Part shown: positions 43,898 through 54,890 of the stretch, one piece after another
How the letters are laid out: every line of letters starts with the position of its first letter
How positions within the stretch are numbered: position 1 is the stretch's first letter
Assembly: GCA_021401465.1 (NCBI GenBank)
Contig: JADDMT010000086.1
Coordinates: 1-64,000, forward strand
Length of the DNA: 64,000 nt
Source of the DNA: Teratosphaeria epicoccoides
Taxonomy: Eukaryota; Ascomycota; Dothideomycetes; Mycosphaerellales; Teratosphaeriaceae
Reading direction: 5' to 3'
Position numbers and translations under genes: made by a program
Notes under the pieces: model-generated
The model's input: only the letters and a program-made list of their open reading frames with translations
What the model was told of the DNA's origin: nothing
The model's database searches: none

Positions 43898-44804
43898 GAG
43901 GCGCCTGCTAAGAAGCCAGTCGCTCTGTTACTCGAAGACGCAACGAATGAAGTGGCATCTACGAGACGGGTGGTGTCTGCTCCGGCTGCGCAGCACGTAC
44001 TCAACGAGCGCTTCCAGCCCCTGTCTCGCGTTCCCGGCCGGTACGGCTGGCGCAAGGAGATGAGGAAGACGAGAGATGGAGTCATGCACGAGGAGGTCTT
44101 GATTAGCACGAAACGGTGAATGTCATTGACCATCACCATCGCAGGCCATGAATGAGAGTGACGGGAATCCATCGTGCTGCTTACCGCACCTAACAACAGC
44201 AGCGCTTGGATGGAGATATAGTAGATGATATGTACGATTAATGCATACCAATATCTCAGATGTCTAATGTTCGCAGCTCGCATTGAACAATGAAGCTTTT
44301 ACTGCAGCCAATCGACCACTACTCAAGCGGTTGACCAGAGCTTGCTCTTGACCAGTCAACAGCATCACCATCAAGTGAAGACCATCACCGACTCGTATCA
44401 GCGAGTCGCTCGTAGGTGTTGACTCAGTATATGGACGATGAACGGGATGGCACGTGACTTCGTGATGCGCCCAACGCGAGCCGAGCCTCGAGGGTATGAC
44501 GATGCACGTCGGGCGAGCTCCGAGATGCGATTTTGATGATGCCGAAAGTGAAATCGAATACTGTAATCCTGTAATTCCACAACGCACAGGATCACTCGCC
44601 ACGACACGTCGATATCCGGGAGTATTCGCAACACATCATGCTGTTACGTCAAGAACATAAAGACGAGATAACTTGTCTTGGCTGAAGCAACATAAAAGAA
44701 AAACATGCCCGGGATGACGATGAGATCTGGTACCGAGGAGAGCAGGAGACGATAGTCTTGCATCGACGACGGGATCACCGCCATCGCAGTCAGTACATGT
44801 AGCC
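43898..44804. other. Intergenic; first 220 bp open in frame with clathrin light chain
   Basis: The frame after the clathrin stop stays open to TGA at 44117-44119. The product of this part is basic and contains RVPGRYGWRKEMRKTRD. Beyond that I see no gene. Minus frames at 43894-44602 have no recognisable content. The last 200 bp precede the MDL1 start and are unremarkable. Confidence 0.45.
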
Positions 44805-47334
44805 ATGGCGCAGTTGGCATCCGGGCGCATGGGTGCGCAAAGCATGAGGGCGTGGGAAAGCTTGGGCAATGGAGCGCTGTTCACGCATAGAATACGAACA
44901 TTTGCGAGGCCGGAGAATGGGATCTCGTTACCATGCCAAGGACACCCGTGGTATACGACGAGTCAATTACGGTGTCTATCAACCCTTCCACCACAGCAGC
45001 CCACGCGGCCCACCGCGCTCGCGAGATCACGGAACGGCAGCACGACGCTGCAGTCCCGCAGAGTATTGCAAACCTCACCCAGGCGATCGCAGGAGGCGCA
45101 GACATCCGCTGTCGCGGTTCGACCTCAGAGCTACAGAGATGAAATGGCGGCGCGAAGATCACGGAGTTCTGACCCGGCTGAGCACGATGACGAGGATGCT
45201 TCGGCGGAAGAAATGGGCGGGTTCAAGAAGAGCGACAAGGCTGCCGCGGCCAGCAAGATGAATTTCTCTGCACGCCTGTCGAAGGATGATCCTGACACCC
45301 AGTCGGGCGGTGGTGGTGGTGGTGGTGGTGGTCGGAAGGAGATTACGAGATTACTCATGATTGCGCGACCAGAGTTGGGTCCGCTGAGCTTGGCGTTTGT
45401 GTTTCTGTTGATATCGTCGGGCGTGTCGATGTCGGTGCCTTTCAGTATCGGGAAGATCCTGGATTCCGTGACGGGGCAGAAGGAGACGCTGTTCGGTCTG
45501 CCGATGGAACAGTTTTATGCGACGCTCGCGTTGGTGCTGGTGGGTGGCGCGGCGGCGAATTTCGGGAGGGTGATATTGTTGAGGATCATCGGCGAGAAGG
45601 TGGTGGCAAAGCTGAGGAGTCAGTTGTTTCGACGGACCTTCATCCAGAACGCGGAGTTCTTTGATGCCAATCGAGTGGGCGATTTGATCTCGAGGCTAGG
45701 GTCGGACACGATTATTGTGGGCAAGAGCATCACGCAGAACGTCTCGGATGGTCTGAGGAGTTTGGTATCTGCCGCCGCGGGTTTGAGCATGATGAGCTAC
45801 GTCTCGCTCAAACTTGTCGGTGTCATTGGCTTGGCTTTTCCACCAATTGCCATTGGAGCCTTCTTCTACGGTCGCGCGATCAGGAATCTGAGCCGCAAGA
45901 TCCAGAAGAACCTCGGGACGTTGACCAAGATCGCCGAAGAGCGCTTGGGCAATGTACGTACATCCCAGGCCTTCGCAGGAGAAGTGCAGGAAGTGCAGCG
46001 GTACAACACCCAAGTCCGCAAAATATTCGGGTTGGGAAGACGAGAGGCAATGATCAGCGCCATCTTTTTCTCAAGCTCAGGGCTGATGGGCAACATGACG
46101 CTCGTCGCCCTCCTCTACGTCGGCGGTGCCATGGTCAAGTCCGGAGCCATCAGCATCGGCGACCTCTCTAGCTTCCTCATGTACGCCGCCTACGCCGGCT
46201 CCTCGCTCTTCGGCCTCAGCAGCTTCTACAGCGAGTTGATGAAAGGCGTCGGTGCGGCAAGCAGGTTATTCGAACTCCAGGATCGAGAACCGGGAATCAG
46301 TCCCACGAGAGGCGGAGCGGTAAAGACGGCTCGTGGCCCCATCGAATTCAAAGGCGTATCTTTCAGCTACCCGACTCGCCCCGCCGTCATGATTTTCAAG
46401 GACCTCACTTTCACGATCCCGCAGGGCGCTAATGTGGCTATCGTTGCGCCGTCTGGAGCGGGCAAGTCGACGGTTGCGAGTTTACTTTTGAGGTTTTACA
46501 ATCCGACGACAGGCACGATTTCGATTAACGGGATGGACATTACGCAGATGAACGCGAAGCAGTTGAGACGGAGGATTGGGTATGTGGGACAGGAGCCCGT
46601 CTTGTTTTCGGGCACGATTGCGGAGAATATCGCGTATGGGAAGCCGCTCGCGACGAGGTCGGAGATTGTGAGTGCGGCGAGGCAGGCGAATTGCGGGTTT
46701 ATCAGTGATTTCCCGGATGGGCTGGAGACGTTTGTGGGGGCTAGGGGCACGCAGTTGAGTGGGGGCCAGAAGTATGTATCTCCCTCCTACTCTATCCTGT
46801 GGTGGTTTGAGATCGATGCTGACGTGGTTTCTCTTCCGGTAACACAGACAACGCATCGCCATCGCCCGCGCCCTGATTAAAGACCCGGACATCCTGATCC
46901 TCGACGAAGCGACCTCGGCTCTCGACGCGGAGTCCGAAACCCTCGTCAACCAAGCCCTGCATCGCCTCCTCCAGGGCCAGAACACTACCATCTCGATCGC
47001 GCACCGGCTCTCGACCATCCAGCGCTCGGATTCCATCGTCTGCCTGGGCAGTGACGGCCGTGTCGCCCAGGTGGGTCCGTACGCAGATCTTGCGAGGGAC
47101 AAAGAGGGAGCGTTTGCCAAGTTGATGGAGTGGCAGATGAGCGGGGGCCAGATGCCTCCGGGGAAACTTCAGGAGGCGGAGGTGGATCTGGAGGCGACGG
47201 AGGAGGAGAGGAGGAGGAGGAGGCTTGAGGTGCGCGATGGGGAGGGAGAAGATGTGAGTGCGCAGGCGGTGGAGAGGGGGTCGGAGACAAGGGGTGACGC
47301 GGGTTGGGAGAGCGTGGGGCAGGGGAGGCGCTAG
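44805..47334 (+). CDS. MDL1: Mitochondrial ABC transporter, MDL1/ABCB10-type half transporter
   Basis: Exons 44805-46771 and 46848-47334 (76-bp intron, GTATGT..CACAG) give 817 aa. The first 120 residues are rich in Arg, Ser and Ala with few acids, as in a mitochondrial presequence. A run of nine Gly (GGT codons, near 45307) precedes the membrane domain (about residues 185-470), which has family blocks such as DANRVGDLISRLGSD. The nucleotide-binding domain has Walker A APSGAGKST (548-556), the signature LSGGQ (651-655, ending at the intron), Walker B ILILDE (671-676), a D-loop SALD and the switch His in SIAHRLST (His708). In yeast, Mdl1 exports peptides from the matrix. The C-terminal 80 residues are charged and extend past the usual end. 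Confidence 0.92.
45307..45333 (+). repeat. GGT trinucleotide repeat coding for poly-Gly in MDL1
   Basis: About eight GGT units encode a Gly run between presequence and membrane domain. Length variation between strains would be expected. Confidence 0.8.
46772..46847 (+). other. Intron of MDL1
   Basis: GTATGT donor and AACACAG acceptor. It splits the Lys codon directly after the LSGGQ signature. Splicing joins GGQ-K to QRIAIARAL, the expected family sequence, and this fixes the intron position. Confidence 0.9.
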
Positions 47335-47642
47335 CGGGGGAGAGGCAGGGTTCAGGGATGGGATGGTGTTCTGTATTGCCGCAGGTCGTGATGGACGTTT
47401 GAGGCATGTACGGAGCATAGGGGCCTTGGTTTTTTTTTTCCTTTTTTGGTGGTGGCGGTGGAACCTGTAAGATGTACTCACCTCCTGATATTTTCTTTTT
47501 CTTTTGCTTCTGGCGGCTGTATCATCTCTTGACTCGACTTGACTTGACTGCTGGAGTGATTGTAAATCTGGCTGCACGCTCGCCCGTCCCCGCTTTCATT
47601 TGGGATTCGTGGAAGGTCAACCTTGGGTACTGGGCTTGATGT

Positions 47643-47712
47643 TTCTCTTTCTGTCTCTCTCTCTCTCTCTCTCTCTGTTTCTTTCTCTCTGTTTCTTTCT
47701 CTCTCTTCCTCT
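47643..47712 (+). repeat. CT-rich microsatellite
   Basis: A (TC)n tract of about 12 units is followed by TTTCTCTCTG repeats. It lies roughly 310 bp downstream of MDL1, outside any recognised gene. Confidence 0.85.
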
Positions 47713-47820
47713 TTCCTATATGTCGGTTGCTATACGCGTTTCTGATGCCAGCAGTGTTGATTGTTTCATCAATGGGTTTTGTTAGATTTGGGGGGGTTTT
47801 GTAGCATGAGAGTTTTGGTT

Positions 47821-47960
47821 AGTTGGTCGGTTGGTTGGCTGGTTGGTTGGTTGATTGCTTGATTGATTGATTGATTTCGGGCAGGCAGACAGACAAACAG
47901 AAAGTCATAAGAGGCCAGCCAGCCAGCCAGTCAGTCAGTCAGTCATAAAGTCAGTCATAA
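47821..47960 (+). repeat. TTGG/GATT and CAGC/CAGT tetranucleotide repeats
   Basis: The first part (47821-47877) is TTGG grading into GATT. The second (47913-47960) is CAGC grading into CAGT with two CATAA interruptions. The two tracts are partly complementary (GGTTGGCTGG against CCAGCCAGCC), so they could fold back on each other. Confidence 0.8.
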
Positions 47961-49569
47961 GAGTCGAGAGATCTCGACGGAATCGATTCACTTAGCCAAC
48001 TGAGAGAACAACCGACATTCTTGAGGCAAAGTTAGCAGGGACTGGAAGGTGTTGGCCAAGGTAGACATTCGGGGGCGTGCGCCATGGACAACACAAGAGA
48101 GGTTGCTGAGGTCGCGTGAGGAGCGCGATTATTGGGGGCTTACTGCGTCTGTGGCAGGTTTGGTGGTGGGGAGTGTGGCACGCTTGTGGTGCAATATCTT
48201 GCGAAATGCCTGTCTGTGCCTGTTCTGGAAGCGGGCAGATTTTCAAATTGGATGGCGAGGTTCTTGGGTGTGTGGTGGCGTGGTGTATGGTGGGTTGCCT
48301 CGACGCCGCTGTCTTGAGATGGCACGGAGATCTCGGGGCGAGGTTTGGTGGCATGATAGCGGAGTACGGTGGGTGTCTGTATGTCTGCTGATGTGGATGG
48401 TAGGGATATATCACCAGGAGGGAATGGCGGTGACGTGATTGTGTGCGGTGGGTTGATTGGTGGCCTGGAGATGTCACACTAGTCGGGCTGGACTGTTGCT
48501 GGTTGCTGCTCAGTGTGGGTTGTTGGGGTGGCAAGGAGTTGCCCTTTCCATTTTGGCTTTCTGATATTGTAGTGGATGTTGTCCGAGACTGTGTTCTTGC
48601 AGGCACCTACGCATGGGAATTGCCGATTTCCACTCATTCCAAAGATAGGATGGTCGATCGAAAAGGTTCTGGAATGCTTGGCGAGACGGCTTAGGACTGG
48701 AAAACTGCTCGTTGATACAATTAGAATCTGGTCGAGGCGGTTAATTGCTCGTTGGTATGGTTGAAATTCGGTTGACGTGATGGACTGCTTGTTGGCATGC
48801 ATGTCCAACCAGTGAAAGTAATGGATTGGATCAATTGGATATCCGATCCATCCAATCTAGTGGTTATGAAATGGGTCAAAGGTCTAGAGCCATGGATCTG
48901 AGCCTTCGTGGTGGTGGAGGGACCACGTCCTTACCTCGAAACAGTGTTGGCGTCGAGGCCGCTTAGCGGAAGATCCATGACCACGTAATTCATGCCGCAG
49001 CATCTTAGCGACCGCTACTACACAAGAACTATGGACTGGTTCTAGACCGTATTCTCCGCATCAGGAGCCGCAATCCATGTAGTTACTGGATTAGACTGGA
49101 TCTGACACCGGAATCCACCCAATTCAGTCCATTAGTTCCACTGTGCAACTGCAGTCGTTACGACCGAGCTGTTGATGTCGTCGGCCATCTGAATGGCGGG
49201 TGATCGGTCAAGCGCTACTTCGCACGCTTGACTGGTGCTCGTTGGTCGACACACAGAATTATCAACTCACCCGACGTTCGTCCAAGAGAGGCATGTTGGT
49301 CGGAACATACGGTCTGAGATACTTACAAGGCACTGCTTGCAGAGCATATCACCCTGGCCATTTCACGCACAGAGCCAAGGGTTCCAGCTCTGTAGCTATT
49401 GCAGAGCAGCGTCTGGCCGAGGTGACAACGCCCAAATGATAGCCATGATGTGAAGCCCTGAGTCGCAAGCACTGGGCGTCCCCCGAATGCTACTCACTGC
49501 TGGGGTGGGGATCAGATCCACGTGAACAGCCCTCTGCAGCAATGCTGGTGTTCAATCGCATATAGAATC

Positions 49570-49875
49570 ATGCGCTGCTGCTGCTGCTGCTGCTCCTGCC
49601 GCGCAACAGCATCCACAAGACAAAAGTCTACCAAAACTCAAACAAACATCAAAACTCTACTCGCCATTACTCTCGCTTTGGCTAAGCCATTCCCGGTGGG
49701 AGAGAACCAATACTGTCAAGGCAAGCCCAATGGCACTCCATGCGACTTGCCTGAAAGCGGGGTCAGTGATTTGTTACAGCAGCCGTCATTGAGACCGAGC
49801 ATGATGCTGACGAGAGACCTGCGCGTGTAGGAAACAGTGCAAACGGGACATTGCAGAAACGGAGCCTGTGACTAG
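49570..49875 (+). pseudogene. Small cysteine-containing secreted-protein gene, start apparently lost (copy 1)
   Basis: Exon 1 ends at 49761 and exon 2 is 49831-49875. The 69-bp intron has a GTCAGT donor, GCTGAC branch and GTGTAG acceptor. The core reads IKTLLAITLALA (signal-like), then QYCQGKPNGTPCDLPESG and, after splicing, TGHCRNGACD and stop, with Cys spaced as in small fungal secreted proteins. The natural start seems lost: ATCAAAACT stands where ATGAAAACT is expected. The nearest upstream in-frame ATG (49570) would add a Cys run encoded by a CTG repeat. So it is either a pseudogene or a gene with a new, odd N-terminus. A decayed paralogue is at 51911-52186. The function is not known. Confidence 0.45.
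49573..49594 (+). repeat. CTG trinucleotide repeat
   Basis: Seven CTG units, interrupted at the end by CTC. They are read as consecutive Cys codons (TGC) in the frame of the adjacent small gene. Confidence 0.85.
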
Positions 49876-51910
49876 ACTGCGTCAATAAGACAGCGGAAAA
49901 GGACCCGTGATCAGACTGCGGTGTTTCGAGAGCGAAAGAGTTGGGTTGGGTGGTGGACGTATTCGTTGAGGCTCCTGGAGGGTCGGATGTCAAGGTGTTA
50001 GGCCCGATTTCTGTTCAAATTCTCGGTCGACTGAGTTGGAAACTCCCGGAACAGGCGAGCGAGAGGCCTGGGTCCTGTTCGATTGACGGCATTATTGCTT
50101 GAATCTAGAACGGTGTGGGTGTGGCGTTGTGAACTTGTTAAGCCAGATTAAGGTGTAATGCGCGACTGCTGCGGGTGAATCTCATTTACGGCCTCCATAA
50201 TAAGCACTGCGGATGTTGACCCGGCCGGGGAGCTGGGCCTAGAGGGGCTGCGTGCCAGAGGGACACAGAAGCAGCCTCGAGCATCTGGGACCGCTCTTGA
50301 ATCACGAGATTGCACCTACCACGACATCATCTTACTAAACAGTTCGTCCAAATGTACAGGCAATGACTTGGCCAGGATGTCATTGTGCTAGAGGATACCT
50401 GCCTTGCTTGGACTTGTGAGTGAAAAGGTAGAGGAATTGCTGCAGTTGTAGACAGACGCGGCCAGACAAGGCTACACCCAGGTAATGCTCTTAGAGATAG
50501 TGATGTTGTATAGAGGTCCATCAAAGCTAATAGGGCTGCAGGGGTTTGCCGTAGAGAATACGTGAAGTTGGGAGGGTTGATGCGCGTGGTGGGGGGACCT
50601 GGACGGCTTGTACCAGGCGCGAGTTGATGGCAACTCCCGTCCCGATGCTGGTCGGTAGAGCTGTCGAATGATCACTCGGCAATCACGCCTTTCCAAGAAG
50701 ATCATGAGACGATCAAGTCACTCCATCGTCTCGGCATTGCCGGTCCCCGAGGTTCAGCCGCGTGGGTTTGGGGTGGGCGAGCCGTTTCTATCATCTTCAC
50801 ATTGTTCACTGCGACGAATTTACAGAGACATGATCAGGATGCACTGCTCACGCAAAGCCTCCACCAGTTCCTGATGTCAAGCTTGCACATGTAGTGCTAT
50901 CTGAAAACGTGCAAATTGTGAAATTCTTTATGCCCTTTCTGACAAGCGGGTTCACCCCAATGCTTCGTTGACTCTCACGGATTCGTCACTCAATTGCATC
51001 GCGTACTGGTTGATCAGTGAGGTGACCGGTAGACTTCTCTGCCACAGATCAGGACCACCAAACGACTCACTTGTTGATGGATACGGGAATAGCCTGGGAA
51101 AATCGACTGAGCGCCGGAGTTTCTGTCATCCAGACTCGCCTCAAGATGTCCATACGCAGTGCATTCGGTTTTGCTGGTTGACATGGTTGGCTGCTTCCTG
51201 ACGCGGCTGACAGCTTGTTGACACGAATGATTGCTTGTCAATACGATTGAGAGCTCATCGACGATTCAACTCTCGCCAACAAGTCGCCTGATATCGACAC
51301 AATTGCCTGAATGACGCTATCGACTGCTCCAAAGGTTGGTCACTCATCAGGTGCCGCCTCTACCACTCCTTGACCCTGATAGGACTATGACTCGGCCGAA
51401 TGCTAATGAGGTTAGGCATCTTGGCGCAATGTGGGTCTAGGCCACACTTGCGGTGTATGGGGCCACTGACAAGGCCACTGCTTGCAAAGCCATGTGATGT
51501 TGATACTGTTGCATACTTCGTCAAGCGATTAGTTCTTTAGCTACCTGGTATCAGTCGTGGCTGTGCCGATCCGCAGTGTGGCCGTGAGAACAGCGCCCAA
51601 CGCGCTGCCAGGGTGCGGAACCAATACAGCAAGCGCTCCAATTTCCCCAATAGCTCATCAGACGTTGAGAATGTTGTACGTACATGCCTCTGAGCAATGG
51701 GTCGAACGTACTCATTGCCGGTGCTACCGTGAACGAGACGTGCCGTGGCCGCTGGGATGGGTCTGCGCCCTGCTGCTGCTGTAGCTTGCCTCACTCGGTG
51801 AATTTCTCTAGGAATACAAGGATTCCGTATTCATGCACAGTTTGACCTCAAACTGCAAGTCATCACACCCAAGCAGCTTGCATTGACTAATTATACCCTC
51901 AGTCTGCCGC
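49876..51910. other. Intergenic region, no supported gene
   Basis: Only short frames are present. Imperfect 20-bp words of the type TTGCTTGTCAATACGATTGA recur near 51180-51270. A stretch AAGGC(C)ACTGCTTGCARAGC occurs both near 49330 and near 51472, which suggests that this region and 49.2-49.9 kb are an old, decayed duplication. Confidence 0.45.
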
Positions 51911-52186
51911 CTCCTTCAGTTCGCGATCCTAGCCACCGCCCTCGCTTCGCCCCACGCCATGGATGCGATGAAAGCGGTCAGACAAGGGCTACTGCAAAGG
52001 CAAGCGAGATGGCACTCTTAACGAGTCGATCGGTCCTGGACTTGGAGTAATTCCACTCATTTGAATAGAATCGCCGCAGACGAGGAAGCGTGAGAGGGCG
52101 CATTACACTGACAAGGCCTGCATGTGTAGGAAGAGACAAGAAGAGGAGGAGGCAAGGGCGGGTTTTGCGACCAGACTGGGCAGTAG
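51911..52186 (+). pseudogene. Decayed paralogue of the small secreted-protein gene (copy 2)
   Basis: The signal-like segment LLQFAILATALASPHA is at 51911. It is followed in a different frame by GYCKGKRDGTLNESIGPG from 51987, which parallels QYCQGKPNGTPCDLPESG of copy 1. A CTGAC branch site and TGTAG acceptor at 52129 precede an exon-like end with KGGFCDQTGQ and stop at 52186. The frame change and the lack of a start make this a pseudogene. The shared exon-intron plan with copy 1, 2.3 kb away, supports a tandem duplication. Confidence 0.4.
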
Positions 52187-53009
52187 GGAAGTGCATGTGC
52201 TGAACTCTCTGCAACTTCGTTTGTGCATCTGAAGTCCGCGGCAACATGAGTCGATCGGCTGTGAAGTCGGCAATACGGACGAGTAGTGGGGCGGACCACC
52301 GAAGTGTTATCGGGCACGGAAAGCCTACACCAACCATTCATGACGGCAATGCAACAACTATCCATCGCATCGAACCACCGCCACCTTGGCCCACATTAGT
52401 GCTCCACAGAGCTTTTGATTTGGATGTCTAGTTGCCACATGCGTTCAGGGTCACTGTACGTATCTTCGACGTCAACACCATCAACACCGTCAAGTGCAAG
52501 ATCCGACTAATATAGAGGATGTTCAGACCAGGGACAGGCATCCAAGCTGTCTGATGATGGGAGCATTGCCTGGATCTGAGGTGGGAGTTGGGATCGCAGG
52601 GTGGTGATGTGAATGGTCCAAATGTGTAATGAGCGGTCGCTGCGAGTGGGACTACGCAGCCGGGGGGTATGTCCTTGCTTTTCAACATCGTAAAACGTCT
52701 CCTCAATTTTCGATGGGTCAGCCACTTCAAGCGACAGGCCTTCCAGCTCCGAGTCAAACGACCGATCCCACGCCTTTGCTGCTCTGATGCGTCCATCCAG
52801 TCGCACGTACACTTCGATAGCTGCATGTGTCCGCGGAGTCTCTCGAGACTCCTCTACAAGCCGTATGCGCGCACTTCCGGAACGAGCATTGCAATGCACT
52901 CCAAGACAGATGCAAGCTCGGAGATGCTTTACAAACCATCGCGTCGGAGACATTGGTCACTACTGATGTTGCGGACATCAAACCGACATGGCATCTCGGT
53001 CAAGCGCTT
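52187..53009. other. Intergenic with one possible minus-strand ORF
   Basis: The minus frame 52507-52953 (148 codons) is balanced in composition and contains a charged helical part (FDSELEGLSLEVADPSKIEE). It has no recognised domain, no introns to test and no clear start context. It lies just downstream of the dynein gene on the same strand. I list it as a weak candidate only. Confidence 0.3.
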
Positions 53010-54890
53010 CTACTGCGATGCCGGCGGTTTGGTCGGCGTCCCGCCGGTACTTCCACCACCACCCTTCATCAAGCTTGCAAAGTACTCCTCCAGCTTCTCC
53101 ACAGGCAAATCGGCCTTACTGCTTCCGGTGCTCGGAGCAGCCGGTGTGCTCGTCTCCCTTTCCTCTCTCTTCGGTGGTCGTGGTGTCGTTGTCCTGGGCG
53201 TCGACACCTTCGGTGTCTCAGCGCCGACAACCCCCGCATAAGACTGCGTCGGTCGCTTGATACGCTCGATGACCGCCTCTGCTGTGACTGTGTTGTAGCT
53301 GACGCCTCCGACGTTGAAGGAGACGTCGCCGAGCTCATTGAGGGCACCGGTCTGCTCGCCTGCTGGAAGACCAATGATGCGGGGATTGTTGAGGCTACCT
53401 GCGGTGGTGGACACCATGTTTGGATTGATCTTGGCACGTTCTGAGTCTTGCGCTTCCAGCTCCTGGAGATGTGTTCGCATCTCGGCCAGGAATTGTTGGT
53501 CGAGTTTGGTCGTAACCTCGATCGATGGTGGCTTGACTGCTTTGTGCGCATTTGGATCAACGACAGCTGCTTCGTATGTCGAAATGGCGGAGAGCGCTTG
53601 TTTGGAAGGTGACAAAGGTCGTGGTTCGAGCTCATCATCCCCGTCTACATCTGATGTTGCGTACACCTCAGCTTCATCTTCAGTTCTTTCCGCACCCGCG
53701 TTCACTGCCATGGACGTTGACGTAGTCTGGTGCGCGTTTTTCTCGGCCGCAGAAGGTGCCTTTTCGGCAATGCTGAGATCACGGGTCCAAGACTCCTGGA
53801 TCGCTTCAGGCGAGAACGTCTCCGAAAGTAGGCGGATCTTGCCCAGGCTGTCCCACCCGCTTGGCACTACGACTGCCATGCGGTCAACGACATTATGCCT
53901 GGGCAGCAGATCCTCTCGCTTGGTTGGAGCTGTTCCCTTCGCGGGTGCTGGAGACAGAGGGCCCAGATCGAGACCCAGGCTTACAAAGACCACCTTCTGC
54001 ACTTCTGATAGTGGCGAGCCAGGTTGCTGTGGAGGCGGATTGCTGCTCACGTAAACTAGAGACGCAGCAACAGGAAGCACACAGGTTCGTAGGCATTGCG
54101 AGATGTAGTCAAAGCTCTCTTCTCTGTAGCCTTCTCTCTCCAACACTTCTTGTGCCTCCACGTGCTGAACGACGATGTTTAGCGAGAGATTGTGCTCCTT
54201 CAGTGCGTCTAAGGGATCTTCATGTGATGAACCGGGTGGGAGCACTGATCTGGCGAGTAAGTGTAGCCATCGTCGCAGAAGGCTGAGAAATCGCCATGGC
54301 TCCTTCCAGCTGAGCAGAATCGCCACAGCCGGTCGTCGCGCTTCTTCACGCTGTGCCGATTCTGGATCAGCAGTGACATCCTGATCCAGGTCGGACTTGG
54401 CGTCCTTGTTCTTTTCCTTGTGCGGATCTAGCACCCTGCGGAGCGTTGACTCGTATACGGGCTCAGCTTCAGGGAGCGTATGCACCTCAACGCCGGCAAC
54501 TTCTTCACTTTCGCTCCCAAGGACGCCGACACTCTGCTGTGGTGGAGAATACAAGGTCATATGACCATATCCGTAGGCGAAGCGATTCGATAACCGCACC
54601 TCTCCTTTCGGCCTGTGTGACCGCTGCTCCCGATTCCGCGTTGGTGGTGCCGCAGGTGGTGGTCGAGCCAGCATGTGGACGAACTGTCGCTGGTCATCGG
54701 GGGAGCCGCCACATACTAGCAGCTCGCGATGTTGTGTGGCTTGTGTCCTCGATCTTGCCTGCGCTTCGCGTGTCTGGCGTAATAGAGTCGACCATATCTC
54801 TGTGCGTTGTTCCTTTCTCCTGCGCGGCGTCCGATCGTCCCTTACCCTGCTCACTGGCTGCGTGCCTGTTGTCCTCATCGAAGTAGCCAT
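53010..54890 (-). CDS. Cytoplasmic dynein light intermediate chain
   Basis: A single exon encodes 626 aa. ATG at 54890 was chosen because family similarity begins soon after it (EIWSTLLRQ). The frame is open 54 codons upstream, but that part holds an unexpected hydrophobic stretch. The degenerate P-loop region ELLVCGGSPDDQRQF (about 57-70) lacks the GKT of true GTPases, as in fungal light intermediate chains. Other family blocks are SNRFAYGYGHM, AILLSWKEPWRFLSLLRRWL, NIVVQHVEA, FDYISQCLRTCVLPVAASLVY and WDSLGKIRLLSE. The C-terminal third is low in structure and ends with a short helix (KLEEYFASLMKGG), where adaptors bind in animal homologues. The subunit links dynein to cargo adaptors. Confidence 0.85.
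   Translation of the reverse strand: MATSMRTTGTQPVSRVRDDRTPRRRKEQRTEIWSTLLRQTREAQARSRTQATQHRELLVCGGSPDDQRQFVHMLARPPPAAPPTRNREQRSHRPKGEVRLSNRFAYGYGHMTLYSPPQQSVGVLGSESEEVAGVEVHTLPEAEPVYESTLRRVLDPHKEKNKDAKSDLDQDVTADPESAQREEARRPAVAILLSWKEPWRFLSLLRRWLHLLARSVLPPGSSHEDPLDALKEHNLSLNIVVQHVEAQEVLEREGYREESFDYISQCLRTCVLPVAASLVYVSSNPPPQQPGSPLSEVQKVVFVSLGLDLGPLSPAPAKGTAPTKREDLLPRHNVVDRMAVVVPSGWDSLGKIRLLSETFSPEAIQESWTRDLSIAEKAPSAAEKNAHQTTSTSMAVNAGAERTEDEAEVYATSDVDGDDELEPRPLSPSKQALSAISTYEAAVVDPNAHKAVKPPSIEVTTKLDQQFLAEMRTHLQELEAQDSERAKINPNMVSTTAGSLNNPRIIGLPAGEQTGALNELGDVSFNVGGVSYNTVTAEAVIERIKRPTQSYAGVVGAETPKVSTPRTTTPRPPKREERETSTPAAPSTGSSKADLPVEKLEEYFASLMKGGGGSTGGTPTKPPASQ

Larger units (their letters stand above)
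47335..49569. other. Intergenic region with simple repeats, no supported gene
   Basis: It contains T- and CT-rich DNA (47428-47445 and 47643-47712), a TTGG/GATT repeat and CAGC/CAGT repeats. The 204-codon minus frame at 47992-48606 is Pro/His/Ser/Thr-rich without any domain and is more likely a chance frame. Around 48700-48800 an imperfect motif CTGCTCGTTGNTA recurs about three times at 40-50-bp spacing. Confidence 0.5.

Noticed and set aside
43839..43899. Alternative intron GTGAGT..CTAG at the 3' end of clathrin light chain
   Set aside because: Splicing would remove the conserved family C-terminus and lead to a stop within a few codons. The unspliced reading is clearly better.
47992..48606. 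204-codon minus-strand frame
   Set aside because: The composition is skewed to Pro, Thr, His and Ser with no domain. It lies in repeat-containing intergenic DNA, so I read it as chance.
53314..54054. 246-codon plus-strand frame
   Set aside because: Antisense of the dynein light intermediate chain, without features of its own.
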